DNA of 19,410 nt from G020353115 sp964481765 (lineage in GTDB: Bacteria > Bacteroidota > Bacteroidia > Bacteroidales > VadinHA17): positions 1 through 19,410 of the forward strand of contig CAYZVJ010000058.1 in NCBI GenBank assembly GCA_964481765.1. The letters run 5' to 3'. This document shows positions 15,660 to 19,410 of the stretch, one piece after another. A program made the translations under genes and the position numbers. Position 1 is the stretch's first letter. Every line of letters starts with the position of its first letter. The notes under the pieces are model-generated. The model was not told the origin of the DNA. It saw only the letters and a program-made list of their open reading frames with translations, and ran no database searches.

Positions 15660-16733
15660 TCACCGGATAATTCTCACCTTTGACTGGTTTCTGAGGGTTT
15701 CAAATCCACTGACCACCAGCCTCTCATTCAGTTTAAGTCCTCCAATCACTTCAACGTGTGTCGGATTTTCAAGGCCGGTTACCAGGATTCGTTCTTCTGC
15801 TGCTCCCTTATCGACAACGAAAACGGTTTTACCGCGCTGTTTAACGAGGATAATATCTTTCGGGATTACAATGGTACTATCTTTACTTGCCACCACTATT
15901 TCAGCCCGAACGAACATACCCGGTCGAAGCAAAAGGTTTGGATTTGCGATCATGACCGATCCCTTAAATGTTCTTGTTTCAGAATTAATAGCCGGAGACA
16001 ATTGGGTAATGTTTCCCGACAGGGTATCCTCCGGCAGGGAATAATTCATAATCCGGACCGGTTGATTAACCTTCACTTTCCCCAGTTCCTTTTCCGGCAT
16101 TTGAATCTCCAGGTAAAGCTGGCTGTAATCCATGAGCTTCACCATGGGAAGTGACGCTTCAATCCGTGTCCCTTCCGTATAATACGGCAGGTCGACAATG
16201 ACTCCTTTGAACGGTGCTTTGATGTTCATTTTTTCCAGTTGCAGGAGGGCATTCTCATAGGCATATTTCGCATTGATAAAGCTGATCTCTGCATTCTTCA
16301 ACTCCCGCAGTGTTACTCCCCCTTTATCATACAACGATTGCTGTTTATTGAATTCCCGTTCAGAAATATCCAGATTGAGCTTTTGCGATTCAATTTTTAT
16401 CTCATTCTCAAAGGCTGGATCTTCCAATCGAATGATGATCTGGCCTTGTTTTATGATATCCCCCAGTGCAAATTTCCGGCCGGTAACGGGATTAATCATT
16501 ACCCGGTAATAGCCCGGAATCTGGGATTTAAGTAACACTTCCTTGGTTGGAAGAACAGTACCCGTTGAAGAAACGTATTGCTCAATCGATCTGGCTTTGA
16601 CTTCCTCCACTGTAACGGGTACGGAAATCTCCGTATCCAGCTCATCTTCCCTGTTGTGGCAGGAGGATAGCAGGGTGGTGATTACTGTGACGACAACAAT
16701 CGAATTTTTCAAATTGAATGGATTTGTACTCAT
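15660..16733 (-). CDS. RND periplasmic adaptor (membrane fusion) lipoprotein
   Basis: The product bridges an RND permease and a TolC-type channel. A lipoprotein signal peptide ends with LLSSC, giving lipidated Cys25. Two lipoyl/barrel-sandwich half motifs follow (around EVLLKSQIPGYYRV and NIKAPFKGVIVDLPYY), separated by a short alpha-helical hairpin. A beta-barrel domain comes next (LYLEIQMPEKELGKV onward), then a membrane-proximal domain to the end (VVSGFETLRNQSKVRIIR). The length, 357 residues, is ordinary for the family. The ATG at 16733 is preferred because it gives a standard-length signal peptide; an in-frame ATG at 16775 would add 14 polar, basic residues before it. The stop lies 41 bases before the start of the RND permease gene. 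Confidence 0.92.
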   Translation of the reverse strand: MSTNPFNLKNSIVVVTVITTLLSSCHNREDELDTEISVPVTVEEVKARSIEQYVSSTGTVLPTKEVLLKSQIPGYYRVMINPVTGRKFALGDIIKQGQIIIRLEDPAFENEIKIESQKLNLDISEREFNKQQSLYDKGGVTLRELKNAEISFINAKYAYENALLQLEKMNIKAPFKGVIVDLPYYTEGTRIEASLPMVKLMDYSQLYLEIQMPEKELGKVKVNQPVRIMNYSLPEDTLSGNITQLSPAINSETRTFKGSVMIANPNLLLRPGMFVRAEIVVASKDSTIVIPKDIILVKQRGKTVFVVDKGAAEERILVTGLENPTHVEVIGGLKLNERLVVSGFETLRNQSKVRIIR

Positions 16734-16792
16734 TATCTTCAATGTATTATGTTTCGGTTTTAGATGGTTCCTCATATTTGATTTTCAACTGC

Positions 16793-18289
16793 TCAACCTG
16801 ACCGGGTGAACTCTTCCGGGACGATGGATTTGTTTTCGATAAAATCCCATAATGATTGTATCTTCAGATTCAGCAGTTCAATTTTATAATTGATCAATGC
16901 TCTTGAATAGGCAATTTTCTTTTCTGAGAGTTGATTTTGAAACAGGCTGAGATCCATGCTGGTAAGATCTCCGTTTCGGTACCGTTCCAGGTTAATCTCG
17001 TAGGTGAGTTCAGCATTTTTCTGGTTTTGATCCGCTATTGCAATTTGTGTCAGCAGGTTTTGCAAATTACGGTAAATGGTTCTTATGTTGATGATAATGT
17101 TGTTGTTTTCGTCTTCCAGGTAGAGTTCCTGAGATTGCATGGCTGCTTCCGCTGCTTTAAGCCGGGCTTTTTTCTCACCCCAGTCCCAGATGGGAATCTC
17201 GAACGACACACTTACCTGCTGGTTATCGGTGGGTGAGGAATAGATGTTCTGCACCTTTTCATCATCTCCGAAGAGACCGACAGCAATGGATACATTCCCT
17301 TTGAACTCATTCATCGCGGCTGTTCGGATCATTTCAAACTGTGAATTTTCAATGCTGATCTCCCGTTGCCGGAGTTCCATCCTGTTTTTCAGTGCATGAT
17401 CTATTGCTTTTTCCATTTCAACGGTCACTTCAGGAATGGATACATCCGCCAGTACGGCTATTTCTTCGTAAAGAGAGAGACCGATGAGCTGTTTGAATGC
17501 ATCCTTTGCGTTCTCCAGAGCAACCCGCTGGTTCTGGAGGTTTGATTGACTGGTCATCAGGTTCAGTTCAGCCTGATACAGCTCTTCCATGGCTGACAAC
17601 CCGCCGTCCACCTTGTTTTTTATGATTTCATAACTGGTTTGCTGGTTCTTGTATTCCTCTTCAACAATCTGAAGTCCCATTTGATAATCAAAGACATTAT
17701 AGAAACTCTGGGTAACATTTTTTTCAATCGCCAGTTTTTGAATGGCATAACTCAGAGCCGCATTCTCATAATCCAGCTCCAGTTCTTCAAGCTGCATTTT
17801 AGACCGGTTGTAGGTAAAGAGTGGCTGATCGAACCGGATGTAGAGGTTGTTGCTGAATGCCTGGTTGGTTTCATCACTGAATTCACTGTAGGAGTTCTGG
17901 AAAGAGAACTGGTCTGAAATTGTCAGGACACCATCAGTGAACTTAATGGGTTGCGAGATGGTAAAAGCACCGGATGACCGAAATGTTTCGCTGGTGTTCC
18001 AGGTGGAATAGAATTCGTAGAATTCCCGATCGTGGCTGTAATAGAGCGGTGTAACTGAAAGAGCCAGCTTCGATTTATAGGAGGCATGCTGAGCATTCAA
18101 TGTCTCCTCATAACGCTGGAGATTCAACCTGGAATGCCGGATATCCGGGCTATTCATCTCCGCTATTTCAAGTGCCATTTCCAGCGTAACCAGTGTTTGT
18201 GACAAACCCGAAGGTTGCGTCCACGAAAAAAACAACAGGGGAATCAGAAGTTTTATCGTCTGCGAAAGGGTTTGATTGATCTTCATCAT
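16793..18289 (-). CDS. TolC-like outer-membrane efflux protein
   Basis: The 498-residue product is an outer membrane factor that forms the trimeric exit duct. A signal peptide covers about 1-31. Two OEP repeats follow, each with a long alpha-helical coiled hairpin plus beta-strand stretch: the first from about 36 to 255 (including FYNVFDYQMGLQIVEEEYKN), the second from about 285 to 480 (including YEINLERYRNGDLTSMDL, a typical second-repeat segment). Aromatic-rich segments near 80-150 fit the membrane strands. It starts with two Met codons at 18289 and 18286; the choice makes little difference. It is followed by the adaptor gene and lies 52 bases after the stop of the golvesin-domain gene, so it belongs to the same operon as the pumps. 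Confidence 0.93.
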   Translation of the reverse strand: MMKINQTLSQTIKLLIPLLFFSWTQPSGLSQTLVTLEMALEIAEMNSPDIRHSRLNLQRYEETLNAQHASYKSKLALSVTPLYYSHDREFYEFYSTWNTSETFRSSGAFTISQPIKFTDGVLTISDQFSFQNSYSEFSDETNQAFSNNLYIRFDQPLFTYNRSKMQLEELELDYENAALSYAIQKLAIEKNVTQSFYNVFDYQMGLQIVEEEYKNQQTSYEIIKNKVDGGLSAMEELYQAELNLMTSQSNLQNQRVALENAKDAFKQLIGLSLYEEIAVLADVSIPEVTVEMEKAIDHALKNRMELRQREISIENSQFEMIRTAAMNEFKGNVSIAVGLFGDDEKVQNIYSSPTDNQQVSVSFEIPIWDWGEKKARLKAAEAAMQSQELYLEDENNNIIINIRTIYRNLQNLLTQIAIADQNQKNAELTYEINLERYRNGDLTSMDLSLFQNQLSEKKIAYSRALINYKIELLNLKIQSLWDFIENKSIVPEEFTRSG

Positions 18290-18341
18290 TTTAGTATTTC
18301 ATTTTTTACTGTTCAATGTTTGCATCGCCTGTTCCCGGATC

Positions 18342-19410
18342 TTATTGTTTCACCCATTTTATGGCATCGGCAACGACCATTCTCCCTTCTGAATCGTTTG
18401 ACATCTCCACTTTTGCCGTATCGGATGAGAGGAAATAGGTTCCCAGAAAATTCCATCCATTCTCGCTGTTTTGAAGTTCCATAATGGTTTCTTCTATTCC
18501 TTCATCATGAAAAACCTTGAAATGGTATTTCGCATTCTGCTGGTTTCGGTCCCTGTATAAGACGCCCGTTGCATCACCAATGTGACAATATACATCATAA
18601 AATCCCTCCTCCTCGATTGGTGTTTTCCAGATCGCTTTATTCTCCCCGGATCCTGATTTGGTGTACACTGCGGAGCGTATGTATTTACCATAGAACCCCG
18701 ATTGTGTTATGGTCTGCCAATTCACTGGCGGTCTCCACCAGCGAACTCCGGTATATTTTTGTTCCTCTGTTTTGGAATGCTCCTTAACCAGTTTCCTTAA
18801 ATAACTGTCCGTATAGGCTTCAACCAGTTCAAAGGTAGGGTCTTCATTGTCAACAATAATTTCATCCGGATTCTCAAAAGAGAAATCTGACCGGAGTACT
18901 CGTTCTCCCTCAAATGCTGATGCCCTGCGATTTACTTCATTTTCACCAAAGTTAAAATCAATGATGGATGGAATGTTCATTGAAATCACAGAATTGATGG
19001 TCAATGATCGGGGCTGGGCATCCAGGACTGCTCCGATCTCCTTTGTTTGTCCCGGTTCAAGATAAATTATCCTGCTTGCAGTTTCATCGCTTCCCTGTGG
19101 CCCGCTGTAATACCCGCCGTAATATGTATAGCCGCCTTCACTATCTCCTGTCCTGAAGCTCAACATGAACAATCCTTCAACCGGTTCCGGATTGGATGCC
19201 TTAAACCGGACCTGGTAACGGGTTCGGTCACCGTCAATGAATTCATAGCTTTCCAAACCACCAATCAGGAATCCGGGTAATTTATTGCTTTTGAACCAGT
19301 CATCTACCTGGGTTTGGACATCCAGTGAGTACTCCTTCTGGAGGGCCTGACCAAGCTCCTCCAGATCCAGGGATTTGAATGCGTTCTCTTCGAGCAGAGA
19401 CAACAATGAT
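18342..19410 (-). CDS. C-terminal part of a protein with a golvesin-like C-terminal domain (5' end beyond the right edge)
   Basis: The frame is open to the right edge, and the only start-like codon near it is TTG, so the true start lies outside. Residues about 220-354 are a golvesin-C-type beta domain: GVRWWRPP, YDVYCHIGD, YHFKVFHDEG, NGWNFLGTYF and the ending VVADAIKWVKQ are characteristic. This domain is usually extracellular and is found at the ends of secreted proteins. The first 60 residues (SLDLEELGQALQKEYSLD, VDDWFKSNKLPGFLIGG) look like the end of an M1-aminopeptidase-like domain, as in Bacteroidota proteins that join an ABC-2 permease to an M1 peptidase. That link is an inference without the upstream part. 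A beta segment of roughly 65-190 lies between. It is the first visible gene of the transporter operon, 52 bases before the TolC-like gene. Confidence 0.72.
   Translation of the reverse strand, partial: SLLSLLEENAFKSLDLEELGQALQKEYSLDVQTQVDDWFKSNKLPGFLIGGLESYEFIDGDRTRYQVRFKASNPEPVEGLFMLSFRTGDSEGGYTYYGGYYSGPQGSDETASRIIYLEPGQTKEIGAVLDAQPRSLTINSVISMNIPSIIDFNFGENEVNRRASAFEGERVLRSDFSFENPDEIIVDNEDPTFELVEAYTDSYLRKLVKEHSKTEEQKYTGVRWWRPPVNWQTITQSGFYGKYIRSAVYTKSGSGENKAIWKTPIEEEGFYDVYCHIGDATGVLYRDRNQQNAKYHFKVFHDEGIEETIMELQNSENGWNFLGTYFLSSDTAKVEMSNDSEGRMVVADAIKWVKQ

Overview
The window looks like a chromosomal stretch of a Bacteroidota bacterium, probably class Bacteroidia, recovered as a scaffold with one assembly gap. 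The reasons are a surface protein with Bacteroidota-style VGIGT-type repeats and an S74 chaperone tail, a golvesin-like C-terminal domain, weak Shine-Dalgarno sites, moderate GC, and intergenic stretches full of short dispersed repeats. No rRNA, tRNA, CRISPR array or transposase was seen.

Left part (1-5400). A minus-strand remnant of a TPR protein runs off the left edge and breaks at a stop codon near 192. A repeat-rich gene-free stretch follows, with two copies of a palindromic unit that differ by compensatory changes. Next come a 77-residue Cys-rich hypothetical protein, a 960-residue surface/tail-fibre-like protein ending in a peptidase S74 (intramolecular chaperone) domain, a gene-free stretch with simple repeats and a likely terminator, and a ThuA-domain protein. 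A likely bidirectional terminator separates these plus-strand genes from the minus-strand block. The first minus-strand gene past it is a small winged-helix protein with a long inverted repeat just upstream of its start.

Middle (5539-7001). A secreted or periplasmic LysM-like plus Amidase_3 N-acetylmuramoyl-L-alanine amidase is followed by a 100-N gap. The same 55 bases lie on each side of the Ns, which looks like an unmerged k-mer overlap between contigs rather than biology. A 190-bp segment bounded by 21-nt inverted arms then lies just past the end of the transporter operon.

Right part (7002-19410). A tight minus-strand operon fills the remainder. In transcription order it holds the end of a golvesin-domain protein (cut by the window edge), a TolC-type outer-membrane factor, a lipoprotein RND adaptor, a conventional RND permease of 1050 residues, a 1571-residue RND permease fused through six extra predicted membrane segments to a complete ABC ATPase, and a 239-residue six-helix ABC-2 permease. 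The fusion is the most remarkable thing here. One polypeptide carries both an RND pump, normally ion-gradient driven, and an ATP-hydrolysing cassette, and the only small ABC permease in view is the next gene. I infer an envelope-spanning export machine in which an ABC-2 transporter is tethered to a hetero-oligomeric RND/adaptor/TolC channel. Its substrate cannot be read from the sequence.
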